A stretch of DNA of 64,000 bases from Alisma plantago-aquatica (lineage: Eukaryota > Streptophyta > Magnoliopsida > Alismatales > Alismataceae), in assembly GCA_963693085.1 (NCBI GenBank), contig OY856412.1, positions 342,377,457 through 342,441,456 of the forward strand. The letters are read 5' to 3'. Each line of letters opens with the position of its first letter. Within the stretch, counting starts at the first letter, position 1. Under the pieces are notes generated by a model. It was not told where the DNA came from. It did not search any database and saw only the letters and a list, made by a program, of their open reading frames with translations. This document shows, piece after piece, positions 44,801 to 57,070 of the stretch. Made by a program: the position numbers and the translations under genes.

Positions 44801-46018
44801 TTCTCACAATTAAGTTTATCATTGTAGAAGGACTTTGAATTTTTCATGTTGGATGGAGATTTGGTTGCAAACATTGAGGGTGTTGATTATCCAGTTGCAA
44901 ACATGGAAGAAGTAGTGCATTGGTGCTATGCCAAAATGCAAAAGAAGGTCTGTTCATGGCGCATCACACTAAAATTGAAAATGGATCCTAAACTTCCAGA
45001 TCAAGCATGCCAAAAATCCCCAGACCCTAGAGTTACTGACAATGATTGGAAAAAACTTTTGGAACACTGGAAGTTGCCTAAAAAACTGGTTAGTATTTGA
45101 TGTGTATGCCATATTTTTATATGAGTCTCTCACTTAAATATATTGTATCAACTTTTTCTCTCCAAATTTAGGAGGAGTCTGCAAGAAATAAGTCTAGTCG
45201 TGAAGCCCCTCGACCCACTCATACTTCGGGGGCAAAATATTATTCAAGGTGTTATTATGAAATGGTATCTACATTTATTCACATTCCTTAATTTAATATA
45301 TGATTGATAACTTCTATTCTAATCTGCATCCATACACATTACTTTAAGGTTGAAAAGAATCAAATATGCAGTGAGTGGGAAGAGTATCTTAAATACCATC
45401 AAGATAAAATAGGAGCTTATCCAAATGAATACACAAAGAAGAAATGTGTAAGTTTCTAAAGTTATTATATTTTCATTATTTTCTAGTCTAGTCATATGTT
45501 TTATATGTTCAATGATCATTATAGGAAGAAATTGCTAAAACGTGCGCCCAAAGACAACTCAAAAAGTCAAAGAATCAACGACTTTTTGCTGGGGTACTTG
45601 ATGATGTATATGGTCCACATAATACTAGTTGTGAAAGGGGTTATGGTGGAGGAGTTTCAATACAAAAATGGAAGGAGTCTTTCTTGCAAAGAGTAAAAAT
45701 GTAGCCATATATTATGCAACAAACTTGCATCAACCAATTACAAGCTGAAGTTTCTCGTTTGAATGAGCAACTGCTAAAAGTAACGATTTTTTTTCATTTT
45801 TTTATTTCTTATATAGACCAAACAAAGTATGATTTTTTGCATCCATTAGGTAAAGCAAGGAGGAACAACAAATTCTAATGACCAACACCACACTTCAAGT
45901 AGTCACAATGATAATGAGGTATATAGTCTTGAAGATAAATTTTTAATGTGTTAAGTATACATATATATATTTACATGTGTGGTATTTAACATTATAGGGA
46001 CAGTATGCGAACTCTTAG
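41815..46018 (+). pseudogene. TNP1-like CACTA gene (Transposase_24/Ptta type), many exons
   Basis: TNP1-type proteins bind CACTA subterminal repeats. The first exon starts MARIGKTKPL (41815) with a TGA at 41845. Later exons include HPWLSHDTFAEWMIQQFRSIP (42430-42665), six tandem 93-nt exons (42769-43846) and HKCFFYRGTPVGDEAKKL (44590-44755). Next come DLVANIEGVDYPVANMEE (44829-45090), then ARNKSSREAPRPTHTSGAKYY (45174-45265), the motif I associate with the Ptta/En/Spm family (PF03004), and EYLKYHQDKIGAYPNEY. The end is a coiled-coil-like QAEVSRLNEQLLK and a stop at 46016-46018. Introns have GT-AG ends. One TAG is in a repeat exon and one at about 44540. Exon borders outside the array are approximate. 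Confidence 0.75.
42573..43846 (+). repeat. Seven-copy array, ~197-bp unit = 93-nt exon + ~104-bp intron
   Basis: Exon copies are at 42573-42665 (end of a longer exon), 42769-42861, 42966-43058, 43163-43255, 43359-43451, 43558-43650 and 43754-43846. Each is exactly 93 nt, with TGTAG/AT before and (C/A)(T/A)G/GTA after, so all are phase-1 and would add 31 residues (core DFQQILHEPRMPQNVHHSPND). Copy 2 has an in-frame TAG at 42777; copy 6 has TGTAT instead of the acceptor TGTAG. Confidence 0.88.
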
Positions 46019-46300
46019 GCTTTCATAAAGATGATTGTTCCCTTTTTTGAGAGCAAGTGCTCAAACTACTTTTTGGAAGAGCACTTCTTATGTTCTGGAT
46101 CAGCATCTCTTTATAAAATGTTTTCACCTCACTATGGGAACTAGTAGGCTTCAACATAGAAGATCATGTCATTTTTTGAAACATGTACTTAAGTGACTTT
46201 TTGATAGAGCACTTCCAGTAAGATCTATATCAACTGTCCTCTACAAGTTGATATCAATAATAACAAGAAGGAGAACAATTTCGCATGTATTATTTTTAAC
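46013..46300 (+). repeat. Short imperfect tandem repeat downstream of the TNP1-like gene
   Basis: A block of about 80-90 bp around TTTTTTGAGAGCAAGTGCTCAAACTAC (46045) recurs in diverged form near 46170 (TTTTTTGAAACATGTACTTAAGTGAC), each ending in (G/A)AGAGCACTTC. It probably belongs to the 3' part of the CACTA element. Confidence 0.5.
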
Positions 46301-48014
46301 ATCTACCACATAAATCTTTCTTACATTACAAGGCATAGAAGTCATATCTGAACTGACATTTAAATCAAGTTGTTATCTCATGAAATATGTACATTTACAT
46401 ATGATTCGGTCCACAATCAAGAGTTAATCTGAATCAAGGTAGTTATTTTTTTGTGCGGCTTGAATCTACCTCTTATTTTGTATTTTTGGAAGTGTACGAG
46501 TGAAGAGTTGAATCTACGGATGTCTGAGGTATTGTTTCATGGATTTTTTAATATTTGACTTTATATCTAATGCTTACTAATATATTTAGTAAATTCATCA
46601 TTCTAAGGTTGCAACTAGATACTTTTGCTACATGGGTATTGGAATCACAACTCCTAAGAAGGCTGACTTGGGTTCATAAGAATGTTGATTTGGGTTTCTA
46701 AGAAGGCTGACTTGGGTTCATTAGAAGACTTATTTGAGTTTCCAATTCAATCTGAACATGCCCTCTTTTAAAGGGAGTTATAGGTTTCCAATGTTCCTCC
46801 TACCACTATGAAGTAGAACTATGACTTCAAAAAATTTAGGCAAAAAAAATGGTTGTTGCTCTTACAATGAATGGTTGTTGCTACAAACTAATTACTCACA
46901 TTTCGTAAAAGCATCATGTATACGACTTGTAGAAGTGTGTTGTACACAGTCGATAGAAGACACTTTCCTTGATCTATATTGTTGAGTGTGCTCATTACTT
47001 GTTGCCAACACAAGAGTTGCCTTAACCATTGGCAACCACCTCACTACATTGTTGTTTCTCTACTTGTTACAACCCCAATTTGTGGGTTCAATTGGTGAGA
47101 AATGCAATTTCTCATATTAAAGATATTTGAACAAATAATGATATAATTTGTTTGGAATAAATGGATTTCGTTTACAATAGCCTTCACAATTGTTTTGTGG
47201 TCTTTATTGTCTATTGGGCCCAATAACAAGGAAATTCAATTAGTAAATGAATAATTGAATATTTCAGAAAAGAAAAATGTGGAAACCTCTAGAAGGCAAA
47301 TCCAAAGAGGGATTTCGTGCCTCTTGGATTCCTTGGGTTCCAAGGAGTCCAAAGTTGCATAGAGAGTGCAATAAGAAAAGAAAAGATCAATTAAATATTT
47401 CTTTATTAAGAAAGAAATTGAAAATAATGATAAAATGTGGGAAACAAGTGAAAAGAGGTATAATGGAGTTATCCTTGGTGGAATTTCGTATCCCAAGGGT
47501 TCCTAATGTTAAAAGGAATACTAGTGAGGAAAATAAAAGATAAATAAAGAGAAATCCTCAAAAAGAGATATTTTAATAAGAAATAAACATGATAATGAGA
47601 AATAATGCATATATATGCATCTAGAAGGATAATAAGTATCCAATTAAAAGGATTTCGAAATAATAGAGTTTCTTGGGATTCAAAGAGTCCCAATAAAGAG
47701 GAAAGAAAGAGAAAATACCAAAATTACAAAATAATAGGATAATGTGATACATTATTAATGAATTTAGTGATATTGATACAAAGGAAGTATTTTCTATTAA
47801 GGAAAACTTAATTTCGTGGCCAATGGACTAAAAGCCAAGAATAATTATAATAATGAGAAGGATTTTTTATTTCCTAACTACCCAAATAATAGAGGATATC
47901 AAAAGGATAAAGGAGAGAGAGAAGGATTATTTCTCCTTGAAGGAAAATTAATCCTTTTGGAAAGGGACTCTTTGAATCGTGTATAAGCCAACCTGTGGCT
48001 TCATTTCTCTCCCC

Positions 48015-48022
48015 TATATAAG
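48015..48022 (+). promoter_or_regulatory. TATA box of the solo LTR
   Basis: TATATAAG in CTCCCCTATATAAGTGGG lies 950 bp into the LTR, followed by a TTCTTCTTCTTCTAC leader. Confidence 0.6.
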
Positions 48023-49699
48023 TGGGTAGAGTCCAGGGTCGAGTTTAGAGGGAGTTCCACGCAACCATCCCTCTCTTCTTCTTCTTCTACTTCATCTTCT
48101 TCGTCAAAACCCTAACTGGGAGGAACATCGAGAACGTGAGGTCATGAGGCAACAAGTATGGGCTGCAATGATGGCTTGGTACACCACGGTGCCAAAGAGT
48201 TGTGTTTCCATTGGGGCCATGCCCTAAAGGAGGCGCAACTGCAGCCGCATGGCTGCAACACCAGCAGTTGGTCACATGTCTTTTTCTCCTGACCTAGCCA
48301 CATGTGTCACGCACTGGGCAACACCCCAAGTGCGGTTGGAGGTGGCGGGGCTAGGGTAAAGTGGGGCGGCAGCCGTCGAGGTCCGAGGGAGAGTGGAAGA
48401 GCCACGCAGGTCGCAGCTAGGGCTGCAGTCGGTGGGCAAGCGGAGCTTCATGAGGTTGAAGGCAACCTGGAGTGCTTTGGACGTTTTTTCCCTTCGCGGG
48501 CTGAAGAGGTGATCTACTTAACCAAGGGTATAAGTGACATTTCTAAATGTTTCCTAATTGGCAACGGTGCATGGACGGTGACTACGTGGCATCTCCCTAT
48601 TGGCCCAAGTAAGTGAAATCTTGCTAAATTCGTAATTAAATATTGGTAACTCCGATCAGGACAAGTAATATATGAATTTTGATCAGGAGAACGAGAGGAA
48701 TCCAATAAAAATGATATTAAATATTTATTCCGTTATTAATTTCAAAAGTACAATAAGTTGATGAAAAGTGCATTAACGTTAAGTTAAAAACCCTATTTGT
48801 GATTAAAGGTTTAATCTAGTATGCTTAATGGGTTAATTGAAGTATTAATAACCTGTTGAATAATAATGTTAGATTTGAACCTGACCTAGATGTAAAATTG
48901 CATGATTTAGGGGTTTTACCCCATATGAGAATGATTAAGTATTTAGAAACCCTAATTTAGGGTCAAAGAGGATAATATCATATTTCATTTGAAAAATGTG
49001 AAAATATGTTGTTATATGATGGTTCTAATCTATTTTGAGAATTAAAGTTCCTAATTATGGATAAAAACCCTAAATGTAGTAATTAGGGTTTTCTCATGAA
49101 TAAAAGGTAGAATTATGGAAAATCGAATTCATATGTGATTAGACCATAATGAACTTTGAATTGATGGTAAATGCATATAATGATCTTATCATGGATTAAA
49201 AGGATAAATTAGTAGCTTTAATGTAAAAGAGGCTTAATGAACTTAATTAATGGTTAATGGTGCCTTTATTCCAAAAATAGGGTTATATGTTGTTAAGATA
49301 ACCTTAATATTGAAGAATAGATGAGATAATTAGGGTTTATGAGTAATGGTATAAAATAAGAGAAGTGAAACCCTAATTGCAAATGAAACCCTAAAATGGA
49401 TACGGAAGCCTTAGGAAGCAATTTCAAGTTGAATAGAAAGAATCTTGATAAAGTGTGTAGTAAATAGAGTACATGTGGTTTTCAGGATTCTTGATTGTGT
49501 GGTTGAACTACTTGATTGGATTTCTTTCTTGGTTGGAATTGATACTAGCTTGAGAAATCTACTGAACAGGTATGTGGTTATGGTAATGAATAATCACTTT
49601 AGTTTCACAGAGATTTCCGAATGTTTTATCGGTTGCTTGAAAATAAATGTTGGATGCCTTTTATTTCATGAAACTATAAAGTGACTATGATTATCACTA

Positions 49700-49701
<2 letters not shown>

Positions 49702-49733
<32 letters not shown>
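49702..49733. repeat. (AT)n microsatellite
   Basis: About 15 uninterrupted AT units inside the solo LTR. Confidence 0.95.
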
Positions 49734-49736
<3 letters not shown>

Positions 49737-52334
49737 GGCTTAGATTTGAATCCACCTCTGTGGCTTGTAAAGGCTTAAAAGCTTAACCTAGAGTAAGGTC
49801 TAGGTTATCATGGGTTAGAAATTGGGCTACCAAGTGTAGTGCCATGAGACCCTTTAGCATGCCATGAGTTAAGGAGTGGGCTACTTATGGGTAGTTCCAT
49901 GTGACTCAACCCTAGAAATTGGTTCACCTATAGGTGGGACCATGAGGGGATTAATGGGGATCTACTATAAGAAAAGTAGCATCCAGGTCCACTGTAGGGA
50001 CAACGCAGAGTATAGGGAATGAATGGATCGCACAATTATATTTAAAATGAAAAATTGTTTGTTAAATGGTAATTGGATGCAATACATTGTTATAATAGTT
50101 GCACGATAATTGTTTCCCCCACATACCAGCTTCGGCTGACTGACGTTTTGTTTGTCGGCGTTTTAGGTACAAAGCCAAAAAGGACAAACAGTAAATCGTC
50201 ACATTGAGAAATACATGAATTGAAATACAAGGAGGATTAGTTAGAGTAGAGATTCATATGTGGATAGAAGTTTAGAGATCCAAATTTTCAACAGGTATTC
50301 AAAAGTTTATTTTCTTACAGCTTCCCAGTATAGTCTATTAAAATTTAATAATTGTTCTTGGTTAAATGTCAAACCTTTGATCTGAAAATTATGTGTGCGG
50401 CTTTGACCTCTCGGTCTCCCTTAATTGGGGGTTATCAGGAGGTGGGGTCGTAACACTACTCCTCTTTCTCTCCCCCCACATCTGTCTTCTCTTTTTTCCT
50501 ATCCCTTCATGTTTGTGTACGTTAAACACATTCTTTGCTCTACGTTATTGAGTGTTCCCATTATCTGTTGCCACAACAAGTACAACCATAACCAATGACA
50601 ACCACCCCATTCCATTGTTGTTTCTCTACTTCTATTTCTATCTACCACATCCATCTTCCCATCCTCCCCCAACCCTTTAGGTTTGTCTACCTATTCTACT
50701 TTGATTGGGGGAAAGGACAAGTAGCCTAACTGTTGTTCCATCCTCCCAATTACTCAATCAAGTATCCTAATTGTTTAAGATAGATTATATCCTTCAATGT
50801 CCATATTTATCATCCCTCTGCCATGACCTTTAGAACTTGATAGAACAATCGAAGAAGAAATTTTACATTCCTTTTTCCCTTAATCCTAAATTTTACATTC
50901 CCTTTTCCCTTAATCCTATTAGTACTTACCGAGTTGCATAGTCAAAGCAACACATTGAAACCTTCTCACAATATGGTACATAGTTATATCCTAACATTTA
51001 GAAATTAAGTTGTAAAAAAGATTGAGTGGCATAGAAGTTAGATCTGATCTAACATTTAAATCAAGTTATTATTTCTATATTATTCTAGATAAATTATAAC
51101 TGATTAGGTAACCTGAGAAACAAACATATAATGTTTAATTTTCTTAAATTATAATGCTAATGATCTATTGAAATATATACATTTACATATGATTTGTTTC
51201 ATGGTTAAAACTATTCTGAATCAAGCTAGATATTTTGTTGTGCACACAGCTTGAATCTGCCACCTATTTTGTATTTTTGCAAGTGTACCAGTAAAGAATT
51301 GAAGATATTGGTGTGTAAGGTACTATTTGATGGCTTCTTTAATATTTGACTTTGTTCCTAATTCTTACTAACATATTTAATAAATTTGTAATTCTAAGAT
51401 TGCAAGCTTGTAGCTAGAAGTTTTTATTAGATGGGTATTAGAATAATAAATCCTTGAGTGTCTTAGGAAGAGTGTTTGGTTTCCATCTAAAGGCAGGGTG
51501 CAAGAGGTTGATTTGGGTATATAAGAGGTCTGATTTGGGTTTAGAAGAGGATGGATTTGATATTCAAATGAAGGAATATGCAATCATCCACAGGGAGTTA
51601 TATGTCTCCAATGTTCCTTCAACTATAATGAGGTTGAACCATGACTTCAAAATTTTTAAGCACAAAAGAATGGTTGTTGTTCTTACAATGAATGGTTGTT
51701 GCTATAAACTATAGAAGCCTTTTGTACACGGTCGGTAGAAGGCACATGTACCTAGTTAATGAGCTTCTCTTCATCCATAGTGCACAAGGTCGAGCAAGAG
51801 TCGTAGGTGTTGGTCATTTCCTCGGTCAACTGGGTTTGTGGGAAGGGTCTGGTAAGTGTTGTGGGAGTTGATCATTTCTTGGGAAAACTACATACCTCGC
51901 TATATATTATTGGGCATGCACATTTCCCATTGGAAACCACCTCATTATGTTGCTATTTCTATGCTCTTCTTTCTCTTCCTCCATGTCCATCTTCTCTTTT
52001 TCCCCACCTCTTCATGTTTGTCTAATAAGTGTAATTGCTTATTTTTGTATGAAGTCATAACAAAGTAGCATTTGTGCTAGTCATAGTAATGGGTAATTAT
52101 ATAAGTCAAATAATTACAATGGATACACATGTATAATATTGTCCCAGATATAGGTCCAAAGACCTATTTGGTTGGCAGAAAATAAAGACATGTGATGCAA
52201 GGAAGGATGGGCTTGGAAGAGACAAACAATGGAAATGAAATAAAATTTGTTCATGTGTATGGTTACAAACAAGAAAAACGTCATGACATCTTGAATGCTT
52301 ATTTCGGCATTGGAATTAGAATCAGACCGCATTT

Positions 52335-52450
52335 CACTACAAAAAAATGCAACATAGGTCAAGGCTGTATGGTCAGGGCTAAGATCCTTGAACAAGTTGT
52401 TTTTCCCCCCAAGGCATATCCCTAGCCAGTACGGTTGTAAGCCCTGACCA
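52335..52450. mobile_element. CACTA-type terminus with subterminal inverted repeats
   Basis: CACTACAAAAAAATG at 52335-52349 is a typical CACTA-family end reading rightwards. TGGTCAGGGCT (52369) and its inverse AGCCCTGACCA (52440-52450) look like subterminal repeats. It differs from the end at 23719, so it would be a second element. No partner CATTTTTTTGTAGTG was found up to 53900. Confidence 0.45.
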
Positions 52451-52459
52451 AAATCCTTT

Positions 52460-53895
52460 TAGCCTCTCACGGTAGCCTCCCCAAACCCTAGTCCCCGTAA
52501 GCCTTCTGTTTTATTAGCAAAAGTGGTTCATATACCCCCACTCCACCCAACCCAACCCGATAGTTTATCACAAGATTCATGCCGCCCCCCTTCCCATTCG
52601 GATTACCGGCGCCTCATCTTCTGCCAACCTAACATGGCGCCCATGCCCCAGTGCACTTCTGTCTGTCACCAGCAACAATCCCTCCTCATAACAGGCATTT
52701 TCGCAGGTATGCTCCCAACCAATTTGCAAATCAAGCCCTCGTCTTCCTACTTCTACAGCTACCAATTCATCATGGTATGTCCTCTTTCTTTGCACCACAC
52801 TCACATGATCCTTCTTTACTCTCTCATATCCCCTTCTTGTCGACGGTCTATGTGACTGTGTGCAGGTGTTTCGCAGGTAGGTACCTTCTCAATAATAGGT
52901 ATAGCATCTTTCACTTTTGATATTTACTCACATAGAGAATAAGAGAGTTCATCATCTGCTTAGTAGCCAATATTTTCAGGTATACATGTTGTTATTAGCT
53001 TGATATTGAACTATACAAACTTGCTTTATGATTTTCTATCACTGAATCCATGAAACAAATATTGGAAAATTGCAGAGCTCATCTCGCTTTGGATCTCAGA
53101 CGGGGTACATGCATTGTGAGGGAAGAACAGTCCTCATTATGAATGCTAGTAGCTCGGTTCTATGTTTAGATCAAACTTGTAAGAACCTGGATTAACTTGA
53201 CACTATGCATTTTTTAATATGATGCATTAGTCATTTCAATTTCACAACGTCCATATATTATTCATGTGGAAGCTAACGATTCATGCAAAATGTTACAAAA
53301 GATGCTTACTATTATGGTTTATTTGATATTCTAATGGTAAATTTTCTTAACTTGATCATTGATTATACATGTAATATCTTAACTCGTCAATGATTTTCTT
53401 TGCTTTACATATGCTTTATTGTGAGATGGTGGATGAATGCTTCTCAATGACTATTACAAGTATCTCCCGTCTTCTTTGTGGAGGAGGAAAACCATATATT
53501 GATAGAATTCATGTATAATGTAGGCAATGTCTTGTATTTTGAAAATAAAAAGTTGTATAAAATAGATGTGGTAAACTTGTATGTTATACATATTTTGTGT
53601 TTCAATTAGGGGCGTGGTAAAAAGTCCTCCCATTGTAAATGACATAAAATTATTAATAAAATTACTTATTTAACCAACTTTTTCGAAGCATCATTCGATA
53701 TAAACTTTCAAAGTCAAGTATCTTATATATGATAATGATGTTACATGACTTCAAAAAGTTTAGACATATGACTTCCACATATATTAGTCAGAGATGGGCT
53801 TTGGATTCAAGGTATTGACTAGGATTATTTAAATTTGTTCTATTTTACTAAATGCTTAAGGCTTAAGTATCTATTGGTTAGGGATATGACCTGAC
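52460..53895. other. No supported gene
   Basis: The ORF at 52523-52855 begins in C-rich sequence (HPTQPDS, PPSHSDYR) and contains possible splice donors (GCAGGTATG near 52705, GCAGGTAGG near 52878), so it could be a gene fragment captured by the CACTA-like element at 52335. I recognise no domain. From 52930 on, the sequence is AT-rich and featureless. Confidence 0.3.
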
Positions 53896-55569
53896 TAACT
53901 TGTAACGACCGAAAATCAAATCGTTACTAATTAAGCAGAATTAAACATAAACAACAGATTAACAAAAGTCACTAAAAATTAAAACCATTTTTCAAAGAGA
54001 TCCATTCCAAGGAAAACTCTTACTGAACGGTCCAAAACCTTATATACATCATTATTCACATTGTACATATCTAGTACATCTCATCTCGAGAATAACATAT
54101 AACAGTTGTTTTACCAAACTATACATGAGCAACATAAAACCTCGAGGCGTGTAATCCAAATTCTCTTATTGATCATAAAACTAGTACGAACTAACTCCAA
54201 GGACCTGAGAGTACAGAGACAACACATAGGACTCATATCTACAAGACATGACAGACAGTACACTCAACCTAAGCTGTCACTGTTGCCTCAGCTGTTGTTC
54301 TTCCTCTGCAAAAAGGTCTTCACCTCCTCGTGCACGTCCACCTAAAAAATTTGGTCCCACGGGGGTGAGACAATTGTAATTGTCCCAGCAAGAGATATAA
54401 CTATCCGCCGACCATATTATTATCACAGATTAAGCATTAATAAACTGAGCAGAGGTTCTTTTTATATTAACAAGCATGATAATTCACTATATGAACATAA
54501 TGAGGTAATCTCCTTTCATAAGGAGAACATTGCATCTACCCATGGTAGATTATAGTTCATCTATCTGCTTTGCAAGGAATGTAAAGAAACAAAAATAACA
54601 TCTATCAACTAGAATGTATAACTGTATTGCACATCAAGCAATGTTTCTCGTATTCGATCCTTAAGAAGATATACTACATGGCTGAACATATTTTACAAAT
54701 CACACTTATGCCCTGAGGAGATGGAGCATACCCTGGCCATCTCCAACCGACCACAAACTTCTCACAAGTCGGTACCATACAAGGTCAATGGTAGAGCCGG
54801 TTTCCATGACCTCAGACCGTCTCTATCAGTACGAGACCACATGAAGGACATCTCGTGTCACTGCTAACAAGATGTGCTAGGGCACGTAGGCATCCACGCT
54901 TAGAGCTACAGCGTCAACTGCACTCTGTTAGGGGAAACATCTACAAACAACCGTCCCCAGTCAAGTCATGGTGACACAAGAACCATACTTCGAGCCACAG
55001 GCCAGTTCACTGTGCTCAACACAGAGTCTACGTCTGAGGTCGCACTCAAGCCAGGATAGGGCATATAGACAAATCCCCATTCATTTCGGGATCGTAAGGG
55101 GATCAGCTCACACAGTACCGTCTGTACTTACGCCCTCACATACTCAAAAGTATGCACTCCGGGTTATGCCGCGGAGCAACCCGTTTCACCATCAGCAAGT
55201 TCTGACACTGATGGATCTATGGTCAGGGCAATGTTTTATAGTTTCTAGTGATATATTACGTGCATTACATCATTCTTTTAGCATGAAACAAGTTATCTTT
55301 ATCAAACACAACAAATGCTACAAAGAAAGGTGTAATACATCTATCACGTACTTGTCCAATTCTTTTAAACACATGATACTTGGGATCTCAGTCCCTAATC
55401 ACATTACTGGGAGTTCTCATCCGTTCACATCATCATTATCATGATTACTGGATCTAGGTATTCAAACCCTTAGATCATCACTGAACACTGTTACCACTTA
55501 TCAGGTAACTATTACCTCTGGGTCCTCAGACCAAGGTATACATGATACTTGTTATACAATCATCTCACA

Positions 55570-55770
55570 TGCTCACAAGGCCCATTAAATATCTTGTCAC
55601 CTCTCACTAGGCAACAAACTATCACATGGCTCACAAGGCCATTACACATCTTGTCACCTCTCACTAGGCAACAACTTATTCACATGTATCACAAGGCCAT
55701 TACACATCTTGTCACCTCTCACTAGGAAACCACTTTATTCACATGGCTCACAAGGACATTACACATTATA
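55570..55770. repeat. ~63-bp tandem repeat, CACATGGCTCACAAGGCCATTACACAT unit
   Basis: Three to four copies of a unit with CTTGTCACCTCTCACTAGGCAAC and TCACAAGGCCATTACACAT occur at about 55565, 55620, 55680 and 55740. Confidence 0.75.
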
Positions 55771-56168
55771 CTTGTTATACAAGTAATTAACATGCCTTAC
55801 AAGGCTTATGCAATAAGAGAAATACAACCTTCCCATCATTAGGGTTAGGGTTTTCCCTTTCTTATCGATTAGGGTTTCTTTTACATATCATTACCCTTCA
55901 TTAGGGTTAGGGTTTTCCATTATTAACCATTTAGGTTTTCAAGATCATATTATCAATGATCAAACCCTAATTCATTGCTCCACACATCTAGGAGCAAACA
56001 TTGATATCATAAGTATTCAATCATACTTATTCATTCTCATCATTTATCATTAAATGAATCATCAACACAAGGTATGAGTTCCTCTCTCATCCTTACTAGG
56101 GCATGATTACAGTACACTTTATTAACTTGGCTTAACCCTTTCTCAAAGTATGTTAGCCCACACTTATC

Positions 56169-57070
56169 AAAGTGCATTAAACTTTTTTTTTAGAGTAAAC
56201 AGATCCATTCATTACTCAAGCCAAACGGCATCTACAAGTAGAGAAGAACAACCAAAAGAACAAGCAACAGTCAGGTACACAGACTTAGAACCACTACTAC
56301 TCATATTGGAACGAGAATAAAACACTTCTGCATAGATCTCTCTTCTTCGAGGCTGATTTAAGCAGCTTTTATGAGAGATGCCTTCAACTTGAGCATTAGG
56401 CAGCGGTGTAAGGGATGAACCAAACCGGTGTTCCATCCTATTGTTATCTCTACCATCCATGTCAACAGCTTGAGCAGCAAACGAACCTGAGGCAGAACGA
56501 GACCTGCTAGAGATCACGATACTCTCATGACAGGAGAGAGAAACAACCCCCTAAAGGACAGACAAACACCGAAGAACGGTGACAAGAAGGCAGAGAACCT
56601 GCCTAGAACCCAAAAACACACGCACAAAAGGGAAATCAAACAAACAGAAAAAAAAGAACGCTAAACCGGGGGGGGGGGAAATGCCAGCCTTCGGTAGGTA
56701 CACGCCAGACTCCATAGACTCGGCCGCCTACACACCGCCACCAAGCAAAAGTTGCGCCAAAGGCGAAGCCACCGCCCCTTCACCATGCGACTCCCGGATC
56801 AGAGGACCGGGAGACCCGACCCCGACGGCCAGAAAGGGGAAAGGCAGAAGGTGATGGAGAGGAGAGAAGTCAGACGAACGAGGAGCGCAATCTGCAGATC
56901 GGACAGGCGCCGACGGAAGCCCAGGGGGAGAGGGTGACCACGCGCCGGCAGCCGACCTCCTCCCCCGAGCCGGAGGATCGAGTGCCCGGAACCCTAGATC
57001 GTCTTCACGATCGCCAGAGCGGAACGAGCGGAACTGAAGAGTTTTTTTAGCTTTTAAAGTGCATTAAACT
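56169..57070 (-). mobile_element. Poly(A) retroposon, 872 bp, with 15-bp target duplication
   Basis: AAAGTGCATTAAACT at 56169-56183 and 57056-57070 is a perfect 15-bp direct repeat. On the minus strand the insert ends in TGTTTACTCTAAAAAAAA, so a poly(A)-ended RNA was copied in that orientation. The 5' ~450 bp (56600-57030) are strikingly GC-rich compared with the surroundings, including a G run of ten at 56669-56678. The insert has no RT motif. It could be an internally deleted LINE, a SINE-like element or a processed transcript. The 101-codon minus ORF (56212-56517) lacks an ATG at its start and has no recognised domain. Confidence 0.8.

Larger units (their letters stand above)
23719..46018 (+). 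mobile_element. CACTA (En/Spm) transposon, left end and both genes; right end not located
   Basis: The left terminus CACTACTGAAAAG at 23719 is typical of CACTA ends. It is followed by GGCC/GGACAC subterminal sequence, then TNP2 (25336-26638 and 39647-41690) and a TNP1-like gene (41815-46018) on the same strand, the usual CACTA order. The matching right terminus (reverse complement of the left) was not found by eye, so the end given is only that of the last gene. A 13 kb retrotransposon (26639-39641) interrupts it. Confidence 0.75.
47065..50455 (+). mobile_element. Solo LTR (3,391 bp) of a gypsy-type element
   Basis: It starts TGTTACAACCCC and ends GGGGTCGTAACA, a 12-bp inverted repeat with one mismatch, flanked by perfect CTACT duplications (47060-47064 and 50456-50460). 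A plus-strand TATA box is at 48015-48022. No internal region or primer site remains. TGTAACGACC-like ends resemble those of the LTR at 53901, so it may be a related lineage. The ORF at 48302-48616 is Gly/Arg-rich leader-like sequence with no motif. Confidence 0.9.
46320..52030. repeat. Direct repeats of unknown type, about 0.75 kb, interrupted by a solo LTR
   Basis: Bases 46331-47064 resemble 51029-51960 (for example GGCATAGAAGT, CATTTACATATGATT, TTGAATCT/TGCCACC..TTTTGTATTTTT and TGTTGTTTCTCTACT-like tails). The tail alone occurs a third time at about 50540-50640. Allowing for the 3,391-bp LTR insertion, the original spacing was about 1.3 kb. Parts encode nothing recognisable. They may be the 3' portion of the CACTA element or an unrelated duplication. 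Confidence 0.6.

Noticed and set aside
48950..49090. AACCCTAA motifs as telomeric repeat
   Set aside because: Single scattered ACCCTAA words, not tandem; common in these LTRs (also 14580, 55850).
49702..49733. (AT)n tract as a replication or regulatory element
   Set aside because: Simple microsatellite inside a solo LTR; nothing else supports a function.
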